Source: Opitutaceae bacterium
GTDB lineage: Bacteria > Verrucomicrobiota > Verrucomicrobiia > Opitutales > Opitutaceae
NCBI GenBank assembly: GCA_016715765.1
Contig: JADJZJ010000031.1
Coordinates: forward strand, 1-64,000
Direction of reading: 5' to 3'
DNA: 64,000 nucleotides
The notes under the pieces: model-generated
What the model was told of the DNA's origin: nothing
Databases searched by the model: none
The model's input: the letters and a program-made list of their open reading frames with translations, nothing else
Shown: positions 1-7,759 of the stretch, piece after piece
Numbering within the stretch: position 1 is the first letter of the stretch
How the letters are laid out: each line of letters opens with the position of its first letter
Program-made: the position numbers and the translations under genes

Positions 1-258
1 GGCGACCTGAACGACGAACAGTTGATGGCCTGGTGCCAGGAACGCGGCGGGGCCCGCACGGACGAGGAGTGCGAGGTCTGGAACGGCTTCATGATGAAAC
101 GCGGCTGGCGCGACGAGGGCCGCACGATCCTGGAGCGCCGCATCCGCGAGTCGGCCCTCGAGGGCAAACCCATTGAGACCATGTTCGACTACCTCGACTT
201 CGATGAAGGCCGCGATCCGGTGTCGGTTCGCGCCTGGGAATCAGGCTCCGTGAAGTGA
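1..258 (+). CDS. DUF5069 family protein, C-terminal part (cut by window edge)
   Basis: The reading frame is open from the first base, so this is the C-terminal 85 residues of a gene starting upstream. The visible part has a short acidic helix, a W-C-Q-E segment, a W-N-G-F segment and a closing FDYLDFDEGRDP motif. The same D-F-D-E-G-R ending closes the DUF5069 protein at 24791-25264, which is the main reason for the family call. The function of DUF5069 is unknown. Its stop codon overlaps the GTG start of the next gene by four bases (GTGA), which suggests translational coupling. Confidence is limited because most of the domain lies outside the window. Confidence 0.6.
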   Translation, partial: GDLNDEQLMAWCQERGGARTDEECEVWNGFMMKRGWRDEGRTILERRIRESALEGKPIETMFDYLDFDEGRDPVSVRAWESGSVK

Positions 259-2651
259 AATCCGCCCGCATCCTGCGCCCGCTGGCGAGCATCGTCAGTG
301 TGCTCGTGCTGCTCGCCGTGATCGCGGCGGCGTGGTTTTATGTCCAGTTGCGCGCCAGCCGCCCGCAACTCGACGGCGCCGCCCCCCTTCCCGGCCTGCA
401 GGCTGCGGTCAGCATCGAGCGCGATGCGCTCGGCATTCCCACGGTGCGCGGCGCCAACCGCGCCGACGTGGCCCGCGCCCTGGGTTATCTGCATGCCCAG
501 GACCGGTTTTTCCAGATGGACCTGCTGCGGCGCAGCGCGGCGGGCGAACTGGCCGCGTTGTTCGGCCCGCGGGCCCTCCCGGCCGACCGGGCCGTCCGCG
601 TGCACGGGTTCCGCCCCATCGCCCGGCAGGCGGCGGCCCTGGAGACTGTCGCCCACCGCCAGCTCATCGAAGCCTACACGGCCGGGGTGAATGCGGGCCT
701 CGCCGCGCTGGGTCAGGTGCCGTTTGAATACCTGGTGCTGCGCGCCGATCCGCAGCCCTGGCAGCCGGAGGACAGCTACCTCGTCATCCACGCGATGGCG
801 CTCAGCCTGCAGGATTCGAGCGGCAGCTACGAGCGAACCCTCACGCTGCTGCGCGACACCTACGACCCGGCGGTCGCGACGTTCTTCGCCCCCTTGCTCA
901 CCCCGGCCGACGCCGCGCTGGACGGTTCCACCGCGCCCATGCCGCCGATTCCTCCTGCGACCAAAATCGATCTGCGCCGCCGGGCGGCGGCCCCCGTCAC
1001 CTCCCGGGGCGGGGCGGAGTTTCTGCCCGCGGGGAGCAACGCCTTCGCCCTCGCCGGCAGCCGCACCGCCAGCGGCGCCGCCCTGCTCGCCAACGACATG
1101 CACCTCCGGCTCAGCGTGCCCAACACTTGGTACCGGGCGTCGCTGGTCTGGCCCGCCTCGGCCGAGTCTGCGGCGGACAAACCACTGCGGCAGGTGACCG
1201 GCTTCACGCTGCCCGGCGCCCCGGCCGTGGTCGTCGGCAGCAACGGCCACATTGCCTGGGGCTTCACGGATGCGCTGGCCGATACCAGCGATGTCGTCGT
1301 CGTCGAGCCCAACATCATCGACCGCTCGCTCTACAAGCGGGGGGAGGAAAACATCGAATTTGGCCGCCGGACCGAGGTCATTGAAGTCAAGGGCGGCCAA
1401 CCCGTATCGCTCGAGGTGCAGACCACGGTCTGGGGTCCCGTCATCGGCTTCGGCGAAAAGAACCGGCCGCTCGCCTACCGGTGGATCATGCACGAGCCTG
1501 CCGCCGTCAACTATGCGCTGCTCGGCCTGGAATCCGCCACGACGGTGGACGAGGCCGTGGCGCTGGCGCACCTCTCGGGCATTCCGGCGCAAAACATGGT
1601 GGTCGCCGATGCCGCGGGCGCCATCGCCTGGACCATTGCGGGCCATCTGCCCAAGCGCGTGGGCTACAGCGGCCGCTTCCCGGTCGCCTGGACCTATGGC
1701 GACCGTTATTGGGACGGCTTTTTGCCCCCGGCGGAAGTCCCGGTCATCCGCCAGCCGGCGTCCGGACAGATTTGGACCGCCAACGCCCGCCCCCTCGGCG
1801 AACCCGCCCTGGCGCTGCTCGGTGACGGCGGCTACGAGAAGCCGCCGCGCGCCGCGCAGATTCGCGATGCCCTCACGCCCCTCACGCAGGCCACGCCCCG
1901 TGATCTTCTGGCCATCCAGCTCGACGACCGCGCGCTGTTTCTCGGGCCCTGGCAGCAGTTGCTGCTGCGCACCCTCACGCCGGAGGTCGTGGCGGAGAAG
2001 AAAACCCGCGCGACGCTGCGGGCGCAGGTGGAAAAGTGGGAAGGCCGCGCCTCGGTTGATGCCGTGAGCTACCGGCTGGTGCGAAGCTTCCGCAATCAGG
2101 TGGCCGACCTTGTGCTCGACCCGATCTTCGCGCCCTGCCTTGAACGCAACGGGCAATTCAACTGGCGGAAATTCAACTACGAGGAACCGCTCCAGGCCCT
2201 GCTCCGCGAAAAACCCGCCCATCTGCTCAACCCCACCTTTACCCGGTGGGACGATCTGCTGGTGGCCGCCGCCGATGCCGTGGTGGCTGATCTGGAGCGG
2301 TCGGGCGAACCTCTCGCGCAAGCCACTTGGGGCCGCGTCAACACCTCCCGCATCCAGCACCCGCTCAGCCGGGCCTTCCCCCGCTGGCTCACCGGCTGGC
2401 TGGACATGCCCGCCGAGCCCCTGCCCGGCGACAGCAACATGCCCCGCTGGCAGGACCGGTCCTTTGGCGCCACCCAGCGCATGGTGGTTTCACCCGGCCG
2501 CGAAGCCGAGGGATTCACCCACATGCCCGGCGGCCAGAGCGGACATCCGCTCTCACCCTATTATCGCGCCGGCCACGAAGCCTGGGTGAAGGGCGAACCC
2601 ACGCCGTTCCTGCCGGGTCCGGTGCGGCACACGCTCACGCTGAAACCGTAG
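255..2651 (+). CDS. Penicillin acylase family N-terminal nucleophile hydrolase
   Basis: This 798-residue protein hydrolyses an amide bond; the family includes penicillin, cephalosporin and acyl-homoserine-lactone acylases, and the substrate cannot be told from sequence. Residues 12-30 are a hydrophobic membrane or signal segment, so it probably acts outside the cytoplasm. The A-chain begins near residue 50 (SIERDALGIPTV). The likely autocleavage site is the G-S-N-A-F segment, where Ser261 would become the N-terminal nucleophile of the B-chain. A later HMPGGQSGHPLSPYY segment is typical of the family C-terminal half. The GTG start is chosen because it gives the GTGA overlap with the preceding gene and begins directly before the basic-hydrophobic leader. 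Length is normal for the family. Confidence 0.9.
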   Translation: MKSARILRPLASIVSVLVLLAVIAAAWFYVQLRASRPQLDGAAPLPGLQAAVSIERDALGIPTVRGANRADVARALGYLHAQDRFFQMDLLRRSAAGELAALFGPRALPADRAVRVHGFRPIARQAAALETVAHRQLIEAYTAGVNAGLAALGQVPFEYLVLRADPQPWQPEDSYLVIHAMALSLQDSSGSYERTLTLLRDTYDPAVATFFAPLLTPADAALDGSTAPMPPIPPATKIDLRRRAAAPVTSRGGAEFLPAGSNAFALAGSRTASGAALLANDMHLRLSVPNTWYRASLVWPASAESAADKPLRQVTGFTLPGAPAVVVGSNGHIAWGFTDALADTSDVVVVEPNIIDRSLYKRGEENIEFGRRTEVIEVKGGQPVSLEVQTTVWGPVIGFGEKNRPLAYRWIMHEPAAVNYALLGLESATTVDEAVALAHLSGIPAQNMVVADAAGAIAWTIAGHLPKRVGYSGRFPVAWTYGDRYWDGFLPPAEVPVIRQPASGQIWTANARPLGEPALALLGDGGYEKPPRAAQIRDALTPLTQATPRDLLAIQLDDRALFLGPWQQLLLRTLTPEVVAEKKTRATLRAQVEKWEGRASVDAVSYRLVRSFRNQVADLVLDPIFAPCLERNGQFNWRKFNYEEPLQALLREKPAHLLNPTFTRWDDLLVAAADAVVADLERSGEPLAQATWGRVNTSRIQHPLSRAFPRWLTGWLDMPAEPLPGDSNMPRWQDRSFGATQRMVVSPGREAEGFTHMPGGQSGHPLSPYYRAGHEAWVKGEPTPFLPGPVRHTLTLKP

Positions 2652-2659
2652 GCGCCTGA

Positions 2660-2726
2660 CTCTTTCTCTTTCGTCGTCAGGGCCGACGACCGTGGGGATC
2701 GAACGGGAGAAAGAGGAAAGAGAAAG
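2660..2726. repeat. Intergenic inverted repeat with pyrimidine/purine arms
   Basis: CTTTCTCTTTC at 2662-2672 pairs with GAAAGAGAAAG at 2716-2726. Inside it a second short stem, GTCGTC at 2674-2679 with GACGAC at 2685-2690, can form. It lies nine bases after the acylase stop codon. Related CTTTCTC/GAGAAAG blocks occur at about 7124, 7166-7200, 38630 and 62727-62758. It may serve as a transcript end or RNA-stabilising hairpin, but no U-run follows. Confidence 0.5.
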
Positions 2727-2820
2727 AATCGAGTGCAAGGACTTCGTCCATATATCTCATCCCCAGTTTGCCATTGTCCCCCGGCGCACTTGGCGGCTTG
2801 CTGGCGGGCAGCCACCCCGG

Positions 2821-3513
2821 ATGAAAAAAAAGAAGCAAAGCCACACGGTCTATTTCGCCGGCGAGCTTTTCAATCTCAAGCACCTCATCGGCAACGCCTA
2901 CCTGGCCGAGGCCATTTACGAGAAATCCCACGGCAAATTTCTCTGCATGCTGCCGCAGGACCTCGAACCGCGCGGCCGCACCCTGCGCGCCATCCGGGAC
3001 CACAATCTCCGCACCCTGCTCGCCTGCGACCTTGCCCTCTTCAATTACGACGGCGCCGAGCTGGACTCGGGCACGGTCGTGGAATTCATGCTCGCCAAGT
3101 GCGCCGACATCCCGGCCGTGCTCCTGCGCAGCGACATCCGGGCCGGCGGCAACGGCCCCGATGCGTGGAACCTCATGTCGAGTTTCTTCCCGCGCACGGT
3201 CAGCGTCATCTCCCCCAGCCTGCCGGGCTACAAGGCCATCATGAAAAGCCGGCACCGCCGGCTCGATGAAATCCTGCGGCTCGCCGGCCAGCACAGCTCG
3301 GCCGACGCCCAGCGCCTGTGCGAGCAGATCGCGACCTCCTGTGTGCGGGCGTTTGAGCGCGTGCTGGGCCAGGAGCCCGTGATGCCGAAATACGTCCGCG
3401 AGGAAGTCTATCACTGGCTGGCCCGGATGCCCGGCCTGCGCGGCAAGGAGAAGACCCTGCGCAAGGAGATGGAGCGCATCCTCGAGCAGAAGGTTGAAAA
3501 AGACCTGCTCTAG
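2821..3513 (+). CDS. Nucleoside 2-deoxyribosyltransferase-like protein
   Basis: This 230-residue cytoplasmic protein has the signature of the nucleoside 2-deoxyribosyltransferase family: an N-terminal YFAGELF strand, then D-L-A-L-F-N-Y-D-G followed by D-S-G-T-V-V-E-F, the substrate-binding and catalytic-Glu region. The family exchanges or hydrolyses the base of (deoxy)nucleosides in purine and pyrimidine salvage. An adjacent upp gene fits nucleobase salvage. The C-terminal 80 residues are helical and charged, so the protein is longer than the usual 140-160-residue domain. The ATG at 2821 is preferred over an in-frame start at 2692, because the extra 43 residues would be repeat-derived and unlike the family. 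Confidence 0.75.
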   Translation: MKKKKQSHTVYFAGELFNLKHLIGNAYLAEAIYEKSHGKFLCMLPQDLEPRGRTLRAIRDHNLRTLLACDLALFNYDGAELDSGTVVEFMLAKCADIPAVLLRSDIRAGGNGPDAWNLMSSFFPRTVSVISPSLPGYKAIMKSRHRRLDEILRLAGQHSSADAQRLCEQIATSCVRAFERVLGQEPVMPKYVREEVYHWLARMPGLRGKEKTLRKEMERILEQKVEKDLL

Positions 3514-3569
3514 ACCGGGCGATGATGCTTAACCGCGAAGAGCGCGAAGGAACGCGAAGATTTCCGATC

Positions 3570-3664
3570 TTGATCGCGGAAGCACGGAAGGACTGAAGCG
3601 CAGAATAAGAACCAAAAGGCATCTCCGATTCCGTGTTTTCGTCCTTCCGCGTTTCCGCGATCAA
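3570..3664. repeat. Inverted repeat upstream of upp
   Basis: TTGATCGCGGAAGCACGGAAGGAC (first 20: TTGATCGCGGAAGCACGGAA, 3570-3593) is mirrored at 3641-3664 with about four mismatches, enclosing a 47-base loop. A further GCGAAGAGCGCGAAGGAACGCG block precedes it. It fills the 203-base gap between the deoxyribosyltransferase and upp. Confidence 0.6.
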
Positions 3665-3716
3665 AAATTACCTCCTGCGCGATCTCATCATCTCCATTTC
3701 CCAATCCCCGCCCGCC

Positions 3717-4334
3717 ATGTCCCTCCACGTCCTCAGCCATCCGCTCGCCGCGCACATCATCACCCATCTGCGCGATCAGACGACCAAACCCGCCACGTTT
3801 CGCACCCTGTCGTATCACCTCGGACTGCTCCTCGCCTTCGAAGCCACGCGCGATCTGGCCACCGAGGAGAAAACCGTCCGCACCCCGCTGGAGCCCACCA
3901 CGGGCCGGGTGCTGGCACGTCCGCTCGTCGTCGTGCCCATCCTGCGCGCCGGCCTCGGCATGGTGCAGCCTTTCCTCGATATTTTCCCGGACGTAAGTGT
4001 CGGCTACATCGGACTGGAGCGCGACCACCAGACCGCCGTGGCCCGCAGCTACTATTGCAAGCTGCCGCCGCTCGAAGGCGCGCGCGTCATCGTGGTTGAC
4101 CCCATGCTCGCCACCGGCGGCTCGGCGGTGCAGGCCCTCGACGTGGTGAAGACCGCCGGAGCCCGGGAGCTTTCCTTCGTCAGCATCGTCGCCAGTCCCG
4201 AGGGCATCGCCGCCGTCCAGCAGCGCCATCCCGAGGTGCCCATCTTCACCGCCGCCCACGACCGCGGGCTCAACGCGAGGAAATACATCCTGCCCGGCCT
4301 GGGCGATTTCGGCGACCGGCTGTACGGAACGTGA
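3717..4334 (+). CDS. upp: Uracil phosphoribosyltransferase
   Basis: The 205-residue enzyme makes UMP from uracil and 5-phosphoribosyl-1-pyrophosphate in pyrimidine salvage. Family features are clear: the VPILRAGLGM segment, the PRPP-binding loop VIVVDPMLATGGSA, and the uracil-binding C-terminus with the YILPGLGDFGDRLYGT ending. The start at 3717 gives MSLHVLSHPLAAH, the usual N-terminus; an in-frame ATG at 3633 would add repeat-derived residues. Length is normal for the family. It follows a nucleoside deoxyribosyltransferase on the same strand, but the two are separated by an inverted repeat and may be separate transcripts. Confidence 0.95.
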   Translation: MSLHVLSHPLAAHIITHLRDQTTKPATFRTLSYHLGLLLAFEATRDLATEEKTVRTPLEPTTGRVLARPLVVVPILRAGLGMVQPFLDIFPDVSVGYIGLERDHQTAVARSYYCKLPPLEGARVIVVDPMLATGGSAVQALDVVKTAGARELSFVSIVASPEGIAAVQQRHPEVPIFTAAHDRGLNARKYILPGLGDFGDRLYGT

Positions 4335-4395
4335 CCGGCCGCTGACGCGGCCGGAACGTTGAACGCGTAACGCTGAACGTCGAAGTGGACCGAAA

Positions 4396-4488
4396 GTAGC
4401 TACGAGCGTGAGCGAGTGGTGCCTTGGTCCATCCCGTCCATACAGTCCATCAGGTCCATCCCCTCCACTCGCTCACGCTCGTAGCTAC
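4396..4488. repeat. Module B palindrome (TACGAGCGTGAGCGAGTGG), 24-bp perfect arms
   Basis: The arm at 4396-4419 (GTAGC-TACGAGCGTGAGCGAGTGG) is matched exactly by its reverse complement at 4465-4488, around a 45-base loop rich in GTCCAT units. The right arm overlaps the stop codon of the minus-strand gene at 4485-4877, supplying its TAG. Other copies of this arm pair occur at 18620-18672, 23209-23281 and 26102-26172. It lies between two convergent genes, so it may end both transcripts. Confidence 0.9.
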
Positions 4489-4877
4489 CTATCGTCGGTC
4501 TTGGCGGCCAGGCCCGGCCAGCGGGTGACAACGGCTTCCCGGATTGCGGCCGCCCATTGGCGGGAGCCCAGCGCGAGGGCCGGCCGGTCCGCGGCATCGT
4601 AGAGCTCGGCGGCATACTCGAGGATGGCCGCCTGGGTGAGGCATTTTTCCACCGCGGTCGCATCGGATTCCCCTTTCGCGAGCAATTCGACCTGGGCCTC
4701 GGGGGTGCGGCCAAGAAACTCCGGGGCCGGCATGGCAAACAGCTTTTCCTGGGCCTCGACCAGCGCCGGCAGCGCGGCTTCGGCCCGATGCCTTTCGCCC
4801 GGACTCAGGGCCGCGCGCACGAAACGTCCCAGTTCCTCGATGAGCCGGAGCAGATAATCCTGGCGCTGGGGTGACAT
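4485..4877 (-). CDS. Hypothetical helical protein, possibly DUF6483-like
   Basis: A 130-residue protein beginning M-S-P-Q-R-Q-D-Y-L-L-R-L-I-E-E-L-G-R-F-V. This opening (QDYxLRxIExLG) resembles the start of DUF6483 proteins, whose function is not known; the match is from memory and tentative. The rest is Ala/Glu-rich and helical, without membrane segments or a signal peptide. The ATG at 4877 is chosen over an in-frame ATG at 4916 because the QDYLLRLIEELG motif begins directly after it. The stop codon lies inside a palindromic repeat. Confidence 0.6.
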   Translation of the reverse strand: MSPQRQDYLLRLIEELGRFVRAALSPGERHRAEAALPALVEAQEKLFAMPAPEFLGRTPEAQVELLAKGESDATAVEKCLTQAAILEYAAELYDAADRPALALGSRQWAAAIREAVVTRWPGLAAKTDDR

Positions 4878-4997
4878 GGCCGGTGGTGAGCCTGGCGGCC
4901 GGGCTTGGAAAAGCAAACCGCTCCGGATGCATGCCTGTAGGAGCCGGTTGGCGGTGTAGCTCTCAATCGAGGCCCGGGAAAGCGCTTACAGCAAGCC

Positions 4998-6074
4998 TTA
5001 CTTCCAGCTGAGCACGAGGCGGGTGTAGTAGGTCGTATCCAATTCCTCCCGGCCCGGCTGCGGCCGGCTGTTGAACTGGTTGTTCAGGCCGATGCGGAGC
5101 TTCCAGAAGACAGCCGTGATCGGAAGCTCGAAGGCGGAGTCGTGCACAAACCGGTAGTCGGCGAAATCGTTCACCGACGGCAGAAACTGCAGCTCGGTGA
5201 CGAGAGAAACCTTGTCACCAAACTTGATCGCGTTGTTCAGGCCGGTGGAAATCACCGCGCCCTTGTTCTCCACGCCGGTGCCGTAGCTCTCAAACCGGTA
5301 ACCGGCACCGAGACGGGCGGTGAGCTGGTGCTGCTCGGTCTTGATGACGCGGTAGGTAAAGCCGGCGTCGGTGGTGGAGCGCAGGTTCACATCCTCCACA
5401 TTGTCACGCTCCAGCTCCTGACGCACGAACCAGCCGAGCCGTTCCGAGAAGAAGGAGGCGTAGTCCACGCCCCCCTTCACCTCATCGGCGGTCTTGTTCT
5501 GCACGCCGGCGGCATCCTCCGAGGTGGCGTAATTGGTGCTGGCGTAGAATTTCAGGGCATCCTGCGAACTGGCCAGGGTGGCGGTGAACCCGGCGGCCAG
5601 GCCCGTCGAATTGGTGTTGCCGGTCTTGCCGGTGAAATCGACCGAGGTCTCGTAGGCCCATTTGCGGTCCCGCGCGGCGATTTCCTTCTTCATCGCCGTG
5701 ACCTGCGGATCCTCGCCGCCTGGACTCCAGGAGGCCGCGACCTTCTCAACCTTGGTGGAGAGTTCGCCATCCGCCCCCGCGATTTTCAGGGTGCTGCCCT
5801 CGCCGGCCAGGGTGCCCTGCAGCACCGTGCCGCTGGCGAGACGCACAAACACCGGGGCCGTGGTGCTCAGGGCGGTGACTTCGCTCTGCTTGATCGTGAG
5901 ATCACCGGCGAAATCCGTCGTGATGAAGACCTTCCCATCCTCGATCTTGGTGACCGTGCCGACAATGCGGGCGCCGTTCTTCGTTTCGACGACATCGGCG
6001 CTAAGCTGGAGTACGCTGAAAAGCGCGGCACAGAGGGAAAATGCCAGTGCCCGGAGGGATGGTTTTACGTTCAT
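4998..6074 (-). CDS. DUF481 family outer-membrane beta-barrel protein
   Basis: The 358-residue precursor begins with a signal peptide (MNVKPSLRALAFSLCAALF, cleavage after LSA). Next comes a small beta-rich domain, about residues 27-115 (VETKNGARIVGTVTKIEDGK), of the kind that precedes DUF481. The C-terminal 230 residues are the DUF481 barrel, with alternating hydrophobic strands (WAYETSVDFTGKTGNTNSTG, GYRFESYG) and a final strand ending in a hydrophobic/aromatic pattern (TTYYTRLVLSWK), typical of outer-membrane insertion. The family is often called salt-induced outer-membrane protein (YdiY); its function is unproven. The start at 6074 is chosen because it directly precedes the signal peptide. 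Confidence 0.8.
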   Translation of the reverse strand: MNVKPSLRALAFSLCAALFSVLQLSADVVETKNGARIVGTVTKIEDGKVFITTDFAGDLTIKQSEVTALSTTAPVFVRLASGTVLQGTLAGEGSTLKIAGADGELSTKVEKVAASWSPGGEDPQVTAMKKEIAARDRKWAYETSVDFTGKTGNTNSTGLAAGFTATLASSQDALKFYASTNYATSEDAAGVQNKTADEVKGGVDYASFFSERLGWFVRQELERDNVEDVNLRSTTDAGFTYRVIKTEQHQLTARLGAGYRFESYGTGVENKGAVISTGLNNAIKFGDKVSLVTELQFLPSVNDFADYRFVHDSAFELPITAVFWKLRIGLNNQFNSRPQPGREELDTTYYTRLVLSWK

Positions 6075-6093
6075 GGTAGGTGGTGAATGGTCA

Positions 6094-6122
6094 GAAAAAC
6101 CGCCACTCCAGTGATGTGTCAA
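6094..6122 (-). promoter_or_regulatory. Possible promoter of the DUF481 gene
   Basis: On the minus strand a perfect TTGACA at 6122-6117 is followed after 17 bases by TTTTTC at 6099-6094, a poor -10 match. It lies about 20 bases upstream of the chosen ATG. The -35 match is good and the -10 is weak, so this is only a candidate. Confidence 0.3.
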
Positions 6123-6203
6123 AAAAATAGTGGCTTCACCCTATGGACCGGAGGCTGATTTTTTCGGATTCCTATGCCGCCCGCGTCCCCCATGTTAGGT
6201 CGC

Positions 6204-7103
6204 ATGACACCGCAACGCCCTGCCCTTATTGTCGCCGACCGCTGGCAGGACTACCAGTTGATCGACTGTGGTGACGGCATGAAGCAGGAGCGCTGGGGAC
6301 CCCACAACCTGGTGCGGCCCGACCCCCAGATCATCTGGCCGCGGGCCGGCGCCGCCCCCGGGACCAAGTGGGAAAACTGGGATGGCTTTTATCACCGCAG
6401 CGCCACCGGCGGCGGCAAGTGGGAGTTCCGCCGCCCCCTGCCGGACCATTGGACCATCCGCTACGCGCCGCTGAAACTCACCTTCAAGATTCATCCCACC
6501 GGCTTCAAGCACACCGGCCTCTTCCCCGAGCAGGCCGTGAACTGGGAATGGTTTACCGCCAAGATCAAGGCGGCCCGGACGGCGGGCCGCGAGGTGTCGG
6601 TGCTCAATCTCTTCGGCTACACCGGCGCGGCCACCTGTGCCGCCGCCGCCGCCGGCGCGAAGGTCTGCCATGTCGATGCCGCCGAGGGCATGGTCAAATG
6701 GTGCCGCGAGAACGCCGCCCTGTGCGGCCTGGCGGAGGCGCCCATCCGCTACATCACCGATGACTGCCTCAAGTTCGTCCGCCGCGAACTGAAGCGCGGC
6801 CGGCACTATGATGCCATCATCATGGATCCGCCGACCTACGGCCGCGGCAGCACCGGTGAGATGTGGAAGCTTGACGACCACCTCTGGCCCCTGCTCGACG
6901 AGTGCCGCCAGCTGCTCGGCGAAACCCCGCTCTTCTTCCTCATCAACGCCTACACCGCGCGGCTCTCGCCCACCGTGGTGGCCAATCTGCTCGCCGCCCT
7001 CCTGCCCGGCCGCGGCACCATCACCGCCGGCGAAATCGGCCTCCCCATCCAGCGCGACGGCAAGGTGCTGCCCTGCGGGATCTACGGCCGTTGGGAAATG
7101 TAG
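6204..7103 (+). CDS. Class I SAM-dependent methyltransferase (RlmI/RlmK-like)
   Basis: A 299-residue protein related to the large-subunit rRNA cytosine/guanine methyltransferases of the RlmI/RlmK type. The HPTGFKHTGLFPEQAVNWEW segment is typical of this group. It is followed by the SAM-binding motif VLNLFGYTGAATCAAAAAGA, the acidic HVDAAEGMV strand, and the catalytic-site motif IIMDPPTYGRG. It lacks the N-terminal PUA domain of RlmI, so the exact target is open. Three in-frame ATGs are possible (6174, 6192, 6204); 6204 begins just before the conserved sequence. Its TAG stop lies in the first bases of a dispersed repeat (module A). Confidence 0.8.
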   Translation: MTPQRPALIVADRWQDYQLIDCGDGMKQERWGPHNLVRPDPQIIWPRAGAAPGTKWENWDGFYHRSATGGGKWEFRRPLPDHWTIRYAPLKLTFKIHPTGFKHTGLFPEQAVNWEWFTAKIKAARTAGREVSVLNLFGYTGAATCAAAAAGAKVCHVDAAEGMVKWCRENAALCGLAEAPIRYITDDCLKFVRRELKRGRHYDAIIMDPPTYGRGSTGEMWKLDDHLWPLLDECRQLLGETPLFFLINAYTARLSPTVVANLLAALLPGRGTITAGEIGLPIQRDGKVLPCGIYGRWEM

Positions 7104-7280
7104 GGCGGGGATTCCGAACCCTTTCTCTTGGAGCGCGACCGCCCTCGGTCTCATTATGCCCCTTCGGCAGGAGAACGAGAACGATCAACCGAGAAAGAGA
7201 ACGATTGCCTGGGATCGCGGGCGGCCCGCCCGCAATGTTTGGCACTCAAATGCGGGCAGGCTGCCCGCGCTCCCAACCGA
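7100..7280. repeat. Composite intergenic repeat: half module A, module C, GAGAACGAGAACG block and GCGGGC palindrome
   Basis: The stretch starts with GTAGGGCGGGGATTCCGA (module A, from 7100, overlapping the upstream stop codon). Then comes GAGCGCGACCGCCCTCGGTC (module C, from 7131), then a GAGAACGAGAACGAT/GAGAAAGAGAACGATT block (7171-7207), and last a pair of GCGGGCGGCCCGCCCGC and GCGGGCAGGCTGCCCGC palindromes near 7218-7272. It fills the gap between convergent genes. Each piece recurs elsewhere in the window in other combinations. Confidence 0.7.
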
Positions 7281-7284
7281 ATCC

Positions 7285-7743
7285 CTACCGGTACTGCGCC
7301 AGCTCGAGAATCACCCCGTCAGGATCGAGGAAATACACCAGGGTCTTTTCCCCCTGCTCGTGCTTCACCGCCCCCGCGGGCACCTTGACCGGTTCGCTGA
7401 ACAGCTCCACCCCGGCCGCCCGCAGTTTTGCCGTCATCGCCGCGATGTCGTCCACGCGCAGGGCAATATGCCGGAGCCCCACCGTGTTGGCGCAGCGGTT
7501 GGCCGCCGGATGCTCGCCCGGCGGGGCGTCATAGCACAGGAGCTCGAGGCGCGGTTCGCCGGCGGGCGCGACAATATACGCCACCCGGCCGCGCACGCCC
7601 TTGAGGCCCACGATCCGGTCGATCCACTCGCCCTCGAGCCGGGCTTCCTTCACCAACCGGAAGCCCAGCAGCTCCGCATAGAACCGCACCGACCGCGCGA
7701 GGTCGGTCACGACGATGTTGATGTGGTCGACGGCGCGGATCAT
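7285..7743 (-). CDS. VOC (glyoxalase/bleomycin resistance) family protein
   Basis: A 152-residue single-domain-pair protein with two beta-alpha-beta-beta-beta units. The first starts AVDHINIVVTDLARSVRFYAELLGF and the second GLRHIALRVDDIAAMTAKLRAAG; the C-terminal FLDPDGVILELAQYR carries the usual metal-ligand Glu. His residues in DHINI and RHIAL and the two Glu residues (LELLCYD, LELAQYR) form the expected metal set. The specific reaction is not evident. It begins 16 bases after the stop of the first S9 peptidase on the same strand and could be transcribed with the peptidase genes. Confidence 0.85.
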   Translation of the reverse strand: MIRAVDHINIVVTDLARSVRFYAELLGFRLVKEARLEGEWIDRIVGLKGVRGRVAYIVAPAGEPRLELLCYDAPPGEHPAANRCANTVGLRHIALRVDDIAAMTAKLRAAGVELFSEPVKVPAGAVKHEQGEKTLVYFLDPDGVILELAQYR

Positions 7744-7759
7744 GGCGCTCGCCGCGCGG

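Noticed and set aside
189..2360. A 2.2-kb open frame on the minus strand opposite the penicillin acylase gene
   Set aside because: Low-complexity Arg/Gly/Ala translation, no motifs and no ribosome site; an antisense by-product of codon bias.
4420..4464. GTCCAT-like repeats in the module B loop, considered as a minisatellite or CRISPR remnant
   Set aside because: Only four imperfect units of about nine bases, no spacers of even length and no cas genes.
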